Assembly: GCF_937903345.1 (NCBI RefSeq)
Contig: NZ_CALCZQ010000063.1
Span: forward strand, 1 to 64,000
From: an uncultured Emticicia sp.
GTDB taxonomy: Bacteria; Bacteroidota; Bacteroidia; Cytophagales; Spirosomataceae
Direction of reading: 5' to 3'
DNA: 64,000 nucleotides
Positions 9,325-18,473 of this stretch are shown here, one piece after another (the stretch's first letter is position 1; each line of letters begins with the position of its first letter). The notes below the pieces were generated by a model. The model had not been told where the DNA came from. It searched no databases and worked only from the letters and a program-made list of their open reading frames with translations. The position numbers were made by a program, and so were the translations under genes.

Positions 9325-10072
9325 TATCGTAAACTACTGACCATTAATGATTTGAGGAGTGGTTTTCAGAAATATTTTGTAAAAACTAATTTTGATAAAC
9401 GCTTAAAAACAACCGTTGCTAACATTAAGCCATAAATGCCAAATGATTTATAAACTTATATCAATTGAGGCATGCAAATATTTTACCATTACCCCCTCTT
9501 CCGGCTGCTAAGAAGGATATTTTTTCCACCAAATCACGGGTTAAATGGTTTTGGATAATATAAACCTGATTTGAAAGTATAAGCCTTTTAATTAGCTGCT
9601 TCTTTACTTTTTGCATTCAAAAAACCAAGGCTGTTACTTTGGATTATTTACCTTCTTACATTATTTGATATACTTTAAAGCCATCTACCCAGTGCAAATT
9701 AGTATTTAGAAATACAATTTTTGAATGTTCTATTTTTATGCCTTTGAAAGTCTTTTCTACATCTTAGACGAAAAAGACAATATAGCCTGCATTTTCCTCA
9801 AAAATTAGGAAGGAAGCAAGATATTTGGTTCATCATGAAAGATTAATACTTTAGTACTTTTTGAATATATATAGTAGTTGCAATTTTTATAAATTGAAAT
9901 TTTAGATGGATTGACTCATTTAGAATCGAAAAAGAAAATTTTCAACCATTAATTACATTCTTTCTACCCAAATTCTTACAAAATATAGTTTAATACTATG
10001 TTGATTTAGCAATTTCTAGTCCAGTCCCTATTTTTTAATTTATAGTTTGGTCATTTTTTAATACTTAAAAAA
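9325..10072. other. Gene-free AT-rich stretch
   Basis: About 750 bases contain no convincing open frame. Short translatable pieces interrupted by several stops occur on the plus strand around 9500-9800, but I could not match any of them to a family. The stretch may be decayed coding DNA. I see no clear repeat, hairpin terminator or RNA gene in it. Confidence 0.4.
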
Positions 10073-10333
10073 TTAATTCGTGATAATCTTTTGAAATTTA
10101 GTTCCATGTGCAATTAAATTTGCTTGGAAGTTATCATCTTCTTTGTGTTTTTGAATTTCATCCTTACCAATGTACAAAAAATCCACTATAGGTTTTTCTG
10201 TGATCTTCAACTGTATGATTACGACTTGCAAATACTTTTTATACAATTGCAAGAACAACGATTTCTTTAAGATTTCAATAATTTCGTTGAAGCAACTCAT
10301 CACCTTTTTAGCCTCCAAAAATATTTTTGGCAA
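10073..10333 (-). CDS. Small hypothetical protein, doubtful
   Basis: An 86-residue open frame lies 21 bases after the DUF6814-type gene on the same strand. It is rich in Lys, Ile and Leu with no signal peptide or membrane helix, and no motif that I recognise. It borders a gene-free stretch that looks decayed. It could be a genuine small protein, a gene remnant, or a chance frame in AT-rich DNA. Confidence 0.25.
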   Translation of the reverse strand: MPKIFLEAKKVMSCFNEIIEILKKSLFLQLYKKYLQVVIIQLKITEKPIVDFLYIGKDEIQKHKEDDNFQANLIAHGTKFQKIITN

Positions 10334-10354
10334 TGTATGATTACTAAGCTTAAA

Positions 10355-10576
10355 TCAATCTTTTGAGTCGAATTCGCCTTTTAACGAATAAAAACCAAAT
10401 GTTCCTAAAGCACCTGCAATCATTGGGCAGAGAATTACGGTGTAAATAATTGCAGGGATATAATTTTCTCCACCTTTATTCCAGAGCATAATTGCTTGAT
10501 TTACAATTAGATAATAAACTGCATATATTCCGATTAATATCCAAACTATTCCTAAAATTCGTTTTATAGCGTTCAT
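10355..10576 (-). CDS. DUF6814-like small membrane protein
   Basis: This 73-residue protein has two membrane helices (residues about 5-27 and 42-65) joined by a short polar loop. It begins MNAIKRILGIVWILIG and ends with a charged tail after FYSLKGEF. This matches the small DUF6814 proteins of Bacteroidota that are encoded next to MHS-type major-facilitator transporters. Here it lies about 130 bases downstream of such a transporter on the same strand. It is probably an accessory subunit or stabiliser of that carrier, which is an inference from conserved neighbourhood. Confidence 0.7.
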   Translation of the reverse strand: MNAIKRILGIVWILIGIYAVYYLIVNQAIMLWNKGGENYIPAIIYTVILCPMIAGALGTFGFYSLKGEFDSKD

Positions 10577-10703
10577 TGTATTTATGTTTTATGTATCGTT
10601 AATATTTGTAAAGGAATTGAAAGATTCGAAATATGTGCATAACTATAAATGTTGCATATCAATAATCTCCAAATATCCACATTTTCAAATTTTCAAATTA
10701 GTT

Positions 10704-12293
10704 TTAATCATTTACTTTGTTATCATTTCCATCCAAGTAGATTGTACCGATTACAAAACAAATACCAGCAATAATTATCGGGTACCAAAGTCCTTCTAAA
10801 TATGGTTTTTCAATAACTGGAGCCAAACCTGAATCAGTTGCCACACTATTTACTTTTTGAGCATTCGACACCAAGAAAGTTGCAATTGCAGGAAGTAATC
10901 CACCAAATATACCATTTCCGATGTGATATGGCAATGACATTGAGGTATAACGAATCTTGACTGGGAACATTTCCACTAAAAAAGCAGCCACTGGGCCATA
11001 AACCATCGTAACGAATAACATTTGAATAAATACTAAGCAAGTAAGAGTCCATTTATCAGTATTATTAATTGTAACTATTTTCTTAGTTTCAATTACAGGC
11101 TTACCATCTTTTTCACTGATTTCTACCGTACCATTTTTCAAAGTTTTAGTTTTAATCTCTTTGTAGGTTGTTCCGTCGGTAAATGCTTTTGTAAATGTAT
11201 AAACTGAGTCAACTCCACCATTTTTGTTTTTTGTATTTTCTTTCAATTCAGCTATCTGATTTGCTTTTTCAATAATTTCGGTTTTAACTTTTATATCTGC
11301 AGTTTGGTACATTTTTGTATAAATTGTACGATAAGAAAGAATCGCTACCAACATTCCCGCCATCATAATCCACTTACGACCGATGCGGTCTGACAACCAA
11401 CCGAATACTACAAAGAAAGGTGTTCCGAGACACAATCCCCAAATCATTATGCTATCAACCTGCTCTTTTGGCACATTCATAATTTTTTCGATGAATGACA
11501 TCGCATAAAATTGGCCTGTGTACCAAACAACGCCCTGCCCCATTGTTACGCCTAATAGTGCCAATAATACAAATTTGAAGTTTAATTTATTTCCAAAAGA
11601 CTCTTTTAATGGATTTGTTGAGGTTTTTCCATCGGCCTTTGCTTTTGAAAATAAAGGCGATTCGTGCATATTACGACGGATGATATAGGAAATACCAACC
11701 ATCAAGATTGAGGCCAAGAATGGAATTCTCCAACCAAAAGCATCGAAATCTTCTTTACTCAAAACTGTTTTGGTAAGAGCAATTACGATTAATGAAACTA
11801 TTAAACCAGCAGTTGCCGTAATCTGAATCCAAGAAGTCATATAACCTCTTTGGTTTGCAGGAGAGTGTTCGGCAACGTAGGTTGCAGCACCGCCATATTC
11901 ACCACCAAGAGCAAGCCCTTGAAGTAATCTTAAAAGTAAAACTAATAATGGAGCCGCAACACCTATTGTTTCGTAGGTAGGAATTATACCAATGGCGAAT
12001 GTAGCCCCTCCCATCAATAATAAGGTTACCATAAAGGTATACTTACGACCAATTAGGTCACCCAACCGACCAAAGAACAATGCACCAAATGGACGAACAA
12101 CAAAACCAGCCGCAAAAGTTGCTAAGGTTGAAAGAAACGAGAGTGTTTCACTTCCTGGCCCAGCTGGAAAGAATTTTGTAGATATAATTGTAGCCAAACT
12201 TCCGAATATATAGAAATCGTACCACTCAATCATTGTTCCTACTGAAGATGCTCCGATTATCGAGAACATCGAACTCTTTTTACTTTCAGACAT
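10704..12293 (-). CDS. MHS-family MFS transporter (metabolite:H+ symporter)
   Basis: This 529-residue carrier of the major facilitator superfamily begins with SVGTMIEWYDFYIFG, the MHS-family N-terminal motif. It has the loop 2-3 signature GRLGDLIGRKYTF and a second copy, GWLSDRIGRKW, in the C-terminal half. About twelve helices are visible. Members import proline/betaine, alpha-ketoglutarate, citrate or other organic acids with protons. An unusual hydrophilic insert of about 85 residues (roughly residues 330-415) separates helices in the second half, so the protein is longer than the usual 430-450 residues. The downstream DUF6814-type protein is a known companion. The substrate cannot be told from sequence. 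Confidence 0.88.
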   Translation of the reverse strand: MSESKKSSMFSIIGASSVGTMIEWYDFYIFGSLATIISTKFFPAGPGSETLSFLSTLATFAAGFVVRPFGALFFGRLGDLIGRKYTFMVTLLLMGGATFAIGIIPTYETIGVAAPLLVLLLRLLQGLALGGEYGGAATYVAEHSPANQRGYMTSWIQITATAGLIVSLIVIALTKTVLSKEDFDAFGWRIPFLASILMVGISYIIRRNMHESPLFSKAKADGKTSTNPLKESFGNKLNFKFVLLALLGVTMGQGVVWYTGQFYAMSFIEKIMNVPKEQVDSIMIWGLCLGTPFFVVFGWLSDRIGRKWIMMAGMLVAILSYRTIYTKMYQTADIKVKTEIIEKANQIAELKENTKNKNGGVDSVYTFTKAFTDGTTYKEIKTKTLKNGTVEISEKDGKPVIETKKIVTINNTDKWTLTCLVFIQMLFVTMVYGPVAAFLVEMFPVKIRYTSMSLPYHIGNGIFGGLLPAIATFLVSNAQKVNSVATDSGLAPVIEKPYLEGLWYPIIIAGICFVIGTIYLDGNDNKVND

Positions 12294-12484
12294 AATCTTT
12301 GTTTTATAAAGTTTTAATATAATTTTTAAGGGATGAAAATATTGTTTTGTTTATGAATTATTTAATCGTCTAGTTATTAAATGATTTAAACAATAAAAAA
12401 CAAAATGCTTCAAAAAGTGCCACAATTAAACTGAACTTTTTTAAGTTTTTTATTTTTATTAAATATTTCTAAATAATAATCTAT

Positions 12485-12904
12485 CTACTTCTTAAATCTT
12501 TCCCACTTGATTAGCATAAACTTATCTTCTAGTTCGGTAACGATCATTCCTGCTCCTTTGAGGTTCTCTCGGTTGGAATAAAACTCAGTTAGTTCCCTAT
12601 GGCTCATAACCTTGTAGGTAGGTTGATAAAGGTTTTGTTTTGGAATCTTAACTTGATATTTTTTTACCCAATTCATTACAGAAACATGGCTAACACCCAA
12701 TAAACGCTCAATTTCTCGATAACTCACACCTTCAATATACAACTGAAGGGCTTTAATTACATAGTAACTTTCGATACTTTTACCCATCTTTTCAACGGTG
12801 AAATTATAGCCACAATCTTTACACTTAAAGCGTTGACGCTCTTTGATTATACCATTGCGACAATTATTATCAGAATCACATTGTGGGCAGTTTGGTAAGC
12901 TCAT
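12485..12904 (-). CDS. Zinc-ribbon/HTH protein derived from an IS1-type transposase head
   Basis: This 139-residue protein opens with a zinc ribbon, CPQCDSDNNCRNG then FKCKDCGYNF, followed by an HTH (YREIERLLGVSHVSVMNWVKKY). This is the InsA-like N-terminal DNA-binding unit of IS1/IS1595-type transposases. The last 50 residues (from about residue 90) are not a DDE catalytic domain; they read as a small compact fold ending ELEDKFMLIKWERFKK. No terminal inverted repeats or target duplications flank the gene. It is therefore either a domesticated DNA-binding regulator or a stand-alone transposase-related protein, and I favour the former. Its targets are unknown. Confidence 0.7.
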   Translation of the reverse strand: MSLPNCPQCDSDNNCRNGIIKERQRFKCKDCGYNFTVEKMGKSIESYYVIKALQLYIEGVSYREIERLLGVSHVSVMNWVKKYQVKIPKQNLYQPTYKVMSHRELTEFYSNRENLKGAGMIVTELEDKFMLIKWERFKK

Positions 12905-13007
12905 GTTATCTATATATTTTTAGCAAAGTTATGCTTTTTTATTAATTATAGATTATTTCAAGAAATTATTTAATTTTGTTAGTAATAAATTAATTAGTTG
13001 GCTCAAA

Positions 13008-13047
13008 CCAAAAAAGGAGCTATCAAAACATATTGATAACTCCTTTA
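13008..13047 (-). terminator. Rho-independent terminator of the SulP-carbonic anhydrase operon
   Basis: On the minus strand a near-perfect 14-bp stem (13046-13033 with 13026-13013, one G-U pair) with a 6-base loop runs into a T-run. It starts about 20 bases after the carbonic anhydrase stop. Confidence 0.85.
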
Positions 13048-13066
13048 AGATATTTAAAGTACCTAT

Positions 13067-13750
13067 TTAGTGAATTGTATCAGATAAAACGCCTTCAACA
13101 TGCTTAACGTCATAACGATAAACTTCTTCTATTGCATCCAAATCATCTGGTAAAATCTCCATGATTGTTTTAATTAATCCTGTTTTCAAGTCGAGTACCC
13201 AACCGTGCAAGTGTGGATATTCGCCCGTCGCCCAAGCTTTCTGAACGATAGTAGTTTTGGCCAAATTACGAACTTGCTCAGTTACGTTCAACTCAACCAA
13301 TCTATCAAATTTTGCTTGAAAATCTTCGATTTTGTTTAATTCTTCATGATGTTTTACATTTACATCTTTGATGTTTCTGAGCCATTTATTGATGAGTCCA
13401 TAATCTTTATTATCCATTGAGGCTTTTACACCGCCACAATTATAATGTCCAACCACTAAAATATGCTTTACTTTAAGAACTTCAACGGCATATTGCAGCA
13501 CGCTTAACATATTAATATCGGTATGCACTACCAGGTTGGCTACATTACGGTGTACAAAAATATCGCCAGGTTGAGTACCCGTAACTTGGTCGGCCGGCAC
13601 ACGGCTATCAGCACAACCTATCCATAGAAATTCTGGATTTTGATGCGAAGCTAATTCTTCAAAATATCCTTCATCGACACGAAGTTTTTCGGCAGCCCAA
13701 GCTTTATTCGCCAATAAGAGTTTTTGATACGATTGCATATTTTTTTTCAA
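13067..13750 (-). CDS. can: Beta-class carbonic anhydrase
   Basis: This 227-residue cytoplasmic zinc enzyme interconverts CO2 and bicarbonate (EC 4.2.1.1). The zinc ligands and catalytic dyad are all present: Cys46, Asp48 and Arg50 in GCADSRVPADQ, then His102 and Cys105 in GHYNCGGV. QPGDIFVHRNVANLV and the C-terminal GWVLDLKTG are further family signatures. It is the second gene of a two-gene operon: its start overlaps the end of the SulP transporter by four bases (13747-13750). That arrangement points to a bicarbonate-supply role for anaplerotic carboxylation or pH balance. Confidence 0.95.
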   Translation of the reverse strand: MKKNMQSYQKLLLANKAWAAEKLRVDEGYFEELASHQNPEFLWIGCADSRVPADQVTGTQPGDIFVHRNVANLVVHTDINMLSVLQYAVEVLKVKHILVVGHYNCGGVKASMDNKDYGLINKWLRNIKDVNVKHHEELNKIEDFQAKFDRLVELNVTEQVRNLAKTTIVQKAWATGEYPHLHGWVLDLKTGLIKTIMEILPDDLDAIEEVYRYDVKHVEGVLSDTIH

Positions 13751-15288
13751 TTATGATTTATTTGTTTTCTTGAAATTCCTTTTAATTCTATTGTAATATT
13801 TCGTTTTTTTACTTCTTTTTGAAATTCTTCTAAAGTCAGATAAATATCATGGTCAATGAAGGAAGACCTCGTACCATCAATATATACCATGTCTCCTTCT
13901 TTCAATGAGGCCAATTTTATTTTTAACTCGGATTTATTGAAATAGAAAACATCTTTATTAAACTGAATCAGAACACTTTTACCTTCACGCATAAATGACA
14001 TTGAACCTTTATAATTTGTATAAAGAATATATAGCATTGCAACAAAAACACCAACACCAATTCCTTTTAATAAATCTGTAAATACTACCGCCACCACCGT
14101 TACCAAGAACGGTACAAATTGGTCACGCCCTTCTCTATAAATTTCTTTAAAAATGGCCGGTTTTGCCAATTTATAACCAACCATGATTAAGACAATTGCC
14201 AGTGATGCTAAAGGAATTTGATTTAAAACGGTAGGAATTGCTATTGTGCATATCAGTAAAATAAGACCGTGTACAACAGTGGCAAGATTTGTTTTTCCTC
14301 CGGCCTGAATATTGGCCGAACTTCTAACTATTACTTGTGTGAGAGGCAAACCACCCAATAAGCCCGATAAAATATTGCCAACCCCTTGTGCCTGAAGTTC
14401 GCGATTGGTAGGCGTTATTCTTGATTCAGGGTCGAGTTTGTCAGTAGCTTCAACGCTCAAAAGTGTTTCAAGACTAGCAATTATGGCAATGACAAAGGCT
14501 ATTTTCCAAACTGCGAAATTGTTGATTGCCGCAAAGTTAGGAACCTGAAACAAGGTAAAAAAATCACCGATTGAATTGGTAATGGGAAGAGATACCAAGT
14601 GGTTGCTTTCGAGGTGAAAAAATGGAGGTAAAACAGTAAGCCCAGTATTGAGTACAATTCCAGCGATAACTGCCAACAATGCCCCAGGAATCACGTTTAA
14701 AATTTTATTTTTCTTGATAAAAGATTGTTCCCAAAAAACCATGATTCCTAGGGAAACTAAGCCAATTATAAGAGCACCTTCGTTGAATAAATCACTTATA
14801 CGCAATAATTCGGTAAAAGTATTTTGTCCGTCTGCTTGAAAAAAGCCTTCGTCACCCTCGTAATCTAAATCAATTCCCATTGCATGTGGTATTTGCTTTA
14901 AAATAATAATTATGCCAATAGCAGTAAGCATACCTTTTATAACGGAAGATGGAAAATAATACCCAATAACTCCAGCTTTTAATTGGCCCAAGATTATTTG
15001 AATTACACCCGCCAATACGACAGCCAATAAAAATGAATCAAAAGCCCCAAGTTCAGTAATTGAGGTTAATACCGTTACTGTCAGACCAGCAGCAGGGCCA
15101 CTTACACCTAATTGAGAGCCACTCATCGCTCCAACAACGATTCCGCCGACTACACCTGCAATGATTCCCGAAATGAGTGGTGCACCAGATGCCAAAGCAA
15201 CTCCCAAACAAAGTGGCAATGCTACCAAGAAAACAACCAAACCCGACGACAAATCAGATTTGAGGTACCTAAAATTAAATATTTTCAT
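13747..15288 (-). CDS. SulP-family anion transporter, probable bicarbonate carrier
   Basis: This 513-residue inner-membrane protein has the SLC26/SulP layout: about 11-12 helices starting with SGLVVFLVALPLCLGVALAS, the phytosulfokine-like motif GSQLGVSGPAAG, and a C-terminal cytoplasmic STAS domain (from about residue 430; GDMVYIDGTRSSFIDHD). Family members carry sulfate, bicarbonate or other anions. The four-base overlap with a beta-carbonic anhydrase makes sodium-dependent bicarbonate uptake (BicA-like) the best guess. The substrate is inferred from the neighbour, not from residues. No sulfate-assimilation genes are nearby. Confidence 0.88.
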   Translation of the reverse strand: MKIFNFRYLKSDLSSGLVVFLVALPLCLGVALASGAPLISGIIAGVVGGIVVGAMSGSQLGVSGPAAGLTVTVLTSITELGAFDSFLLAVVLAGVIQIILGQLKAGVIGYYFPSSVIKGMLTAIGIIIILKQIPHAMGIDLDYEGDEGFFQADGQNTFTELLRISDLFNEGALIIGLVSLGIMVFWEQSFIKKNKILNVIPGALLAVIAGIVLNTGLTVLPPFFHLESNHLVSLPITNSIGDFFTLFQVPNFAAINNFAVWKIAFVIAIIASLETLLSVEATDKLDPESRITPTNRELQAQGVGNILSGLLGGLPLTQVIVRSSANIQAGGKTNLATVVHGLILLICTIAIPTVLNQIPLASLAIVLIMVGYKLAKPAIFKEIYREGRDQFVPFLVTVVAVVFTDLLKGIGVGVFVAMLYILYTNYKGSMSFMREGKSVLIQFNKDVFYFNKSELKIKLASLKEGDMVYIDGTRSSFIDHDIYLTLEEFQKEVKKRNITIELKGISRKQINHN

Positions 15289-15340
15289 AGAGATATTAGT
15301 AAACTAAATTAGCCTTTTATACTATTAAAAGTTCGGAATA

Positions 15341-15392
15341 GAAAAAAACATACGCTCTGCTACGACTTATTTTAAGTCGGGACAGCATAACG
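15341..15392 (-). terminator. Imperfect hairpin with T-run after the 95-residue gene
   Basis: On the minus strand a 7-bp core (CGACTTA/TAAGTCG) sits within a longer imperfect stem and is followed by seven T residues. It lies 35-85 bases after the stop at 15427 and before the SulP start. It could also be a copy of an interspersed palindromic repeat. Confidence 0.5.
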
Positions 15393-15426
15393 ATATATCT
15401 TTAAAAAAATCGAATAATGAAGTCAA

Positions 15427-15714
15427 TTAATCCTTAGGAGGAGGAGAATCTATCGTTTGATATGGATTTGAGAACTTGGTGGCTACAAAATCGTAGATTA
15501 TACTTTTTGATAAAAACTTACTTATATTAAAAAGAAAAGAGGGAACCGCAAGAAAGAATTTCTCAACTAATACTTCTTTTGCGACATCTTCATTTTCGTT
15601 ACAGTCTTCAATGTCTTGTACTTCAATGGTCGGTATGAAACTGGTTATGCAATTTCTTATGGTTGAAAATTCAACCATCAATAACAGCAACAATACCAAA
15701 ATTCGCTTAAACAT
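15427..15714 (-). CDS. Small exported hypothetical protein
   Basis: This 95-residue protein starts with a clear hydrophobic signal region (residues 3-14, ILVLLLLLMV) after a basic MFKR. It has no lipobox and no recognised domain. The C-terminus ends SPPPKD. Two Cys residues are present (in NCI and DCNE). It is probably secreted or membrane-attached. It is monocistronic, with a hairpin terminator before the SulP gene, so it need not share that operon's function. I do not recognise the family. Confidence 0.5.
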   Translation of the reverse strand: MFKRILVLLLLLMVEFSTIRNCITSFIPTIEVQDIEDCNENEDVAKEVLVEKFFLAVPSFLFNISKFLSKSIIYDFVATKFSNPYQTIDSPPPKD

Positions 15715-15960
15715 CTATAAACTATTTTTATGCAACTGATTAAAATTGCTTATGTAGATCACAAATAAAACTACGATTATATAAAAATGGTTTCAAGTAT
15801 TTGGTTCCACCCTCAAAAAAAATAAACCCCTTCTAAATATTTATTAACCTTTTGAATAGACTTTATCTAAAATTGGTTAGTAATTTAAAGTTTCAATCTT
15901 AATAATTATTGGTAAAAATAGGTTAATTATTACACATTTAACTTTTTAATTTGCTCAAAA

Positions 15961-17091
15961 TTATAAAATAGTTATGATCTCTTTAGCCAAACTTTCTGAA
16001 AGAGACGGAGCTAAGGCCACGCCCATTCCGTTCATTCTAACACTCAACGACAAGCGATTATTTAAACACTTGCTTAAAGGTGTTTTAGTTTCGTCAAAAG
16101 CCATAATTCCACTCCAACGCTGGTGTATTTTAATATTTTTATGTTTCGGAATAATGTTTTCATATAGAAGTTGCTCCAACTTATTTTGAACTAATTCGGT
16201 TAAGGCAAACTCATCAGTATTTTCGGTCTCAAAATCTAAGTTTCTACCTCCACCAAACAGCACCCTATTTTGATAATTTCTAAAATAATAATAGCCTTTA
16301 TCGAAATGAAACGTTCCTCGCCAATTCAAACCTTCAATTGGTTCGGTTATCAAAACTTGACCGCGTCCAGGGTATAAATCAACTTCTGGTAAAAGCTGTT
16401 TAGTGAAAGCATTGGTTGTAATACTCAAATGTTGTGCTTCAAATATCAAACCATTTTCAGCATATACCTTTACACCATCGATCTCATTATCAAACCTTTG
16501 TACCTTTAAACCATTAAAGATTCTAACTTTCATAGAATGCAATGTTTCGTTCAATATATTGATAAGTTTACCACTATGAATTGAACCTTCAACAGAGTTT
16601 TTTATAGCATTCTGAAAACCTGAAAAGCCAGCATTTTGTATAATTTTATCATCTAAAAAAAAATGATTATCGTTACCAACAATACTTTTTATGAAATGAT
16701 TTAATGAACTTAATTGATCTTTTGTTTCCTCAAAAAGATTTTTATCGTTAAACAACTCCGTTCCACCACAATCATCGAACTCAACCTCCGAACCAAAATA
16801 TTGAGTAATCATGCTGATGCCTTTATATCGTTTTTCAGCCCAAAACATAGCTTGGTCGATACCCATAACTTCAATATTTTCGAGTAGTTCGGTTGGACTT
16901 CCGAAACACGAAAAACCTGCATTTTTGGTACTTGCTCCGGTTGGCAAAATTCCAGCTTCAAGGATTGTAATTTCTAATTTCGGCTGATATTTTTTCAGAA
17001 AATAAGCCAACCAAAGTCCCGAAAAACCAGCACCTATGATAATTAAATCATATTTTTTTAAAAAAACATCTTTTTCCCAAAAACTAAGCAT
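15961..17091 (-). CDS. FAD-dependent oxidoreductase, DAO family
   Basis: The protein starts MLSFWEKDVFLKKYDLIIIGAG, the typical head of Bacteroidota DadA/PuuB-like flavoproteins. The dinucleotide-binding GAGFSGLW motif follows, then an acidic strand end in ITILEAG. Downstream elements GASTKNAGFSCFG and the C-terminal WSGIMAFDETKTPL and NGMGVALAPS match DAO-family amine or amino-acid oxidases. An in-frame ATG at 17109 would add six residues, but I prefer 17091 by comparison with relatives. It is divergent from the methyltransferase gene, with about 60 bases between them. The substrate is unknown. Confidence 0.88.
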   Translation of the reverse strand: MLSFWEKDVFLKKYDLIIIGAGFSGLWLAYFLKKYQPKLEITILEAGILPTGASTKNAGFSCFGSPTELLENIEVMGIDQAMFWAEKRYKGISMITQYFGSEVEFDDCGGTELFNDKNLFEETKDQLSSLNHFIKSIVGNDNHFFLDDKIIQNAGFSGFQNAIKNSVEGSIHSGKLINILNETLHSMKVRIFNGLKVQRFDNEIDGVKVYAENGLIFEAQHLSITTNAFTKQLLPEVDLYPGRGQVLITEPIEGLNWRGTFHFDKGYYYFRNYQNRVLFGGGRNLDFETENTDEFALTELVQNKLEQLLYENIIPKHKNIKIHQRWSGIMAFDETKTPLSKCLNNRLSLSVRMNGMGVALAPSLSESLAKEIITIL

Positions 17092-17152
17092 AATATTGTG
17101 GTTTGTCATTTAACAAAATTAGAATATTCGAATTGAGAATTAAGAATGACGA

Positions 17153-18391
17153 ATGAAATTATTTTCATTTACAAAAATAATGCTAGAGAAACTAAAACAA
17201 GCTAATTCGATTGCACTACAAATACAAGAAACCGAGATTCAGAAATACGTTTTAAGGAATCCACAAAAATTAGATGCTGAGCTTTTGCGGTTGGTGGCTG
17301 AACAATGGCTGGCTCGACAAAAAGCTAAACATAAGCTACCATCATGGTTTGCCAATCAACATATAATTTTCCCTCCTCCCCTTTCGGTCGAGCAGGCATC
17401 TTCCGAAACTACAGCCAACTATAAAGCAGCTGTTTTTATCAGAAATTTTGGAAATAATACATGTGCCGACCTCACAGGTGGTATGGGATTAGATAGCTGG
17501 GCTTTAGCAAAATTGACCGATTCGGTAATTTATATTGAGCAAAACGCTGCTTTATCAGTTGTAGCAAAGTATAATTTTGACATTTTAAAACAAAATAATA
17601 TTGAAGTTTTGAATGAAAACTCAGCATTATTTACCCAATCAACCAAGGGCGGCTTTCAGCAGCAAACAATTGCTAATTTTTACATTGATCCACACCGACG
17701 AGATAATGCAAAAAATAAAGTTTTTAAGATTGAAGACTGTGAACCAAACCTTTTAGAAATTAAGCATTTACTACCTAATTTTATGGTGAAATTTTCGCCA
17801 ATGCTTGATATAAAGTTAGCGATTGATCAAATACAAAATATTTCGGAAGTGCATATTGTTGCACTTGATAATGAAGTAAAAGAGTTGCTTTTTTTGAGTA
17901 CCAATAGAAAATTAACCATAATTGATAACATAAATATTTACTGTATTAATTTCACGTCAAATAATGAAAAACAAACCTTTGAGTTTAACTACCAAAACGA
18001 AGAGAAAAGTATCGTAAAATACTCACAACCAAATACTTATATCTACGAACCCAATGCAGCTATTTTGAAAGCAGGAGCATTTAAAAGTGTTTCTACACAA
18101 TATGACTTATCAAAACTTGCACCAAATAGCCATTTATATACATCGGATAAATTAGTTAAAAACTTTGCTGGACGAAGTTTTATTTGTGAATCGGTTTGTA
18201 AATTTGACAAGAAAGAAATTTTATCAAAATTGCCGAAGCCAAAAGCCAATATCAGCACTCGAAATTTCCCAATGAAGCCCGAAGAAATAAAAAAGAAATT
18301 GAGTTTGCAAGATGGAGGAGAATACTATTTATTTGCTACCGAAAACTACGAAAAACAAAAAATTGTATTGATTTGCAGAAAAGTCGAGTAA
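17153..18391 (+). CDS. Class I SAM-dependent methyltransferase, THUMP-like domain (PG_1098 family)
   Basis: The N-terminal helical region (to about residue 75, including WLARQKAKHKLPSW) is followed by a Rossmann-type methyltransferase with motif I ADLTGGMGLDSWALA and the acidic strand VIYIEQN. The DPHRR stretch near residue 180 occupies the catalytic-loop position. The C-terminal third matches the ferredoxin-like and THUMP-like modules of the Porphyromonas PG_1098 family: YIYEPNAAILKAGAF and later STRNFPMKPEEIKKK. An RNA substrate is likely because of the THUMP-like part, but none is established here. The ATG at 17180 (MLEKLKQ) is an equally plausible start. Confidence 0.88.
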   Translation: MKLFSFTKIMLEKLKQANSIALQIQETEIQKYVLRNPQKLDAELLRLVAEQWLARQKAKHKLPSWFANQHIIFPPPLSVEQASSETTANYKAAVFIRNFGNNTCADLTGGMGLDSWALAKLTDSVIYIEQNAALSVVAKYNFDILKQNNIEVLNENSALFTQSTKGGFQQQTIANFYIDPHRRDNAKNKVFKIEDCEPNLLEIKHLLPNFMVKFSPMLDIKLAIDQIQNISEVHIVALDNEVKELLFLSTNRKLTIIDNINIYCINFTSNNEKQTFEFNYQNEEKSIVKYSQPNTYIYEPNAAILKAGAFKSVSTQYDLSKLAPNSHLYTSDKLVKNFAGRSFICESVCKFDKKEILSKLPKPKANISTRNFPMKPEEIKKKLSLQDGGEYYLFATENYEKQKIVLICRKVE

Positions 18392-18473
18392 GACTAATTT
18401 TTTAGAATGAAGATTTGAATACAGTCAAAAAAACATAGTGACTTATAAAAGCTATTAAAAAAATATTATTTTT

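Noticed and set aside
9436..10072. Decayed transposase or kinase gene
   Set aside because: Short translated pieces suggest lost coding sequence, but none shows a motif that supports a family call.
15341..15392. Insertion-sequence end or REP element
   Set aside because: Only one copy is visible in the window, and its place after a stop codon with a T-run fits a terminator better. A genome-wide search could change this.
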